DNA of 64,000 bases, taken from NCBI GenBank assembly GCA_918026815.1, contig CAKJVC010000010.1, positions 1,800,501 to 1,864,500 on the forward strand, in the 5' to 3' direction. The number at the start of each line of letters is the position of its first letter. Within the stretch, counting starts at the first letter, position 1. The DNA is from Chalara sp. BL73. Its lineage: Eukaryota; Ascomycota; Leotiomycetes; Helotiales. This document shows, piece after piece, positions 62,958 through 64,000 of this stretch. Under the pieces are notes generated by a model. It saw only the letters and a program-made list of their open reading frames with translations, had not been told where the DNA came from and did not search any database. The position numbers were made by a program, and so were the translations under genes.

Positions 62958-63354
62958 TGTAAATTACTAGAGATCTGTATTGAACACACATGCTATAGAG
63001 CGCCTGAAATGCATCACCAATATCTTCTGATAATCACTGCGTATTCCATGTTCTAGCATTGTTATTAGTTTTTTGTCACGGGGAATGCTAGTAGCCGAGG
63101 CTCGTTTAGAATTCCTCTTACAACTAGTGAGCTTGGCGCGCAGTCAGGCTGTATGGGACCTGAGCGCGTTCCCCTTATTTTGTCTCTTATGAGCTTGTAT
63201 TTTACAACAGTATTATATCACTTTGCTCACCCGATTAACTATTCTACAGCTCTGATTTACCCCGTGACAATTTTCTACAGTTCTAGCCTATATTTCTTGA
63301 CGTGTATTCTCAGTATACTTTTGACCATTGGCATTGAACTCTGCTTGTAACTTA

Positions 63355-63523
63355 TGTCACGTCCCGTGCTCTGGAGCACACGTGACCTATATTAACCGTG
63401 CTCTCAGAGGGCCTCATGTATATATAGCCTGCTCTCCTTGAGCTCCTCTTCCTTAGCTATAGATTCTCGTATGATACCACCGTTACCCTCTGTATCCGTA
63501 GATCCACAGTGCGTGTCGTGACA
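63355..63523 (+). repeat. LTR-B copy 2
   Basis: 169 bp, TGTCACGTCCCGTGC ... GTGTCGTGACA, with GTATATATAGCCTGC in it. Flanks ACTTA and ACAGG do not match, so this copy may be the end of a longer lost element. Confidence 0.8.
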
Positions 63524-63762
63524 ACAGGCCAGGTTCCAGTTGGGTCAGGATAGAAAATCTTGGTCTAGGCCAGCTAACTCCTTGGCAAATCGCCAAGAAA
63601 CCCTCAAACCCGGTCCAACTCTTTGCGTAACTATTTGAAGCCTGGGTGAATTTAAGCGAAAGACCAAATGTAATTAGAACTATGCTTGGCATATGCTCAA
63701 TATAAGCTTAGCGCATCTGTGTGGTATATGTTCAGCATATGCTAAATGTATACTTCATAAGG

Positions 63763-63936
63763 TGTCACGACGCGTGCTCCCAAGCACACGTGATCCATAT
63801 TAGGCGAGCTCCCCGAGCTCCTCGTGTATATATAGCTTGCTCTCCTCGAGCTCCCTCTTCCTTCCTTAGCTATAGATTCTCGTATAGTACCACAGCTGCC
63901 CTCTGTATCTGTAGATCCACAGCTCGTGCCGTGACA
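63763..63936 (+). repeat. LTR-B copy 3, solo, with TSD
   Basis: 174 bp, TGTCACGACGCG ... GTGCCGTGACA. Perfect duplication TAAGG at 63758-63762 and 63937-63941. Same length as copy 1 at 40121. Confidence 0.93.
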
Positions 63937-64000
63937 TAAGGAATTCTTACACTAAGCTGCGAATTCACTTGCAGTAGTTTCTATAGTCGAATCAATTAAG

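Overview
The window looks like an accessory, transposon-rich chromosome segment of a filamentous ascomycete (Pezizomycotina). The signs are GT-AG introns of about 47-83 nt in most genes, two Zn2Cys6 transcription factors, a Pth11/rhodopsin-type membrane protein, a secreted catalase-peroxidase, a Baeyer-Villiger monooxygenase, and Tc1, LINE, Helitron and LTR-element debris. The species cannot be named from this. No rRNA, tRNA, CRISPR array, origin or telomeric repeat was found.

Layout. 0-5.2 kb: a broken protein kinase between inverted LTR copies, a PD-(D/E)XK-nuclease-like gene, and a Helitron fragment. 5.2-11 kb: a small unknown gene, a 4-exon short-chain dehydrogenase and a 7-exon secreted catalase-peroxidase. 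11-15.5 kb: no convincing gene. 15.5-19 kb: Tc1 debris and an LTR element that carries only gag. 19-25.4 kb: a Baeyer-Villiger monooxygenase facing a small 3-exon Dabb gene, then a decayed epimerase/alcohol dehydrogenase pair. 25.4-35 kb: a frameshifted cupin, a Tc1 element with intact ends, a frame-broken Zn2Cys6 factor, and nested LTRs. 35-42 kb: a 7-TM rhodopsin-like gene, a second Tc1 copy, more LTRs, and a broken member of an uncharacterised fungal family. 42.7-53.4 kb: a secreted solute-binding protein, two MITEs, a carboxylesterase lacking its nucleophilic serine, a LINE fragment, the intact partner of the decayed epimerase, and an acetate-type (GPR1/FUN34) transporter. 54-64 kb: a 766-aa Zn2Cys6 factor, a gene-poor stretch, an MFS sugar transporter whose C-terminus runs into an LTR, and two solo LTRs.

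The most unusual property is the repeat landscape. At least six short LTR families (about 160-250 bp, called A-F here, plus G for the gag element) are present, almost all as solo LTRs. Nine copies have perfect 5-bp target-site duplications, and two cases are clean nested insertions. I see no pol gene anywhere; the only intact retrotransposon gene is one gag ORF.

Functional grouping is limited. The monooxygenase, Dabb protein, SDR, epimerase and decayed alcohol dehydrogenase would fit a degraded secondary-metabolism neighbourhood, but no polyketide or peptide synthase is present, so this is inference. Exon models were built by hand from splice motifs, frame and family knowledge; their lengths sum to complete reading frames where stated.
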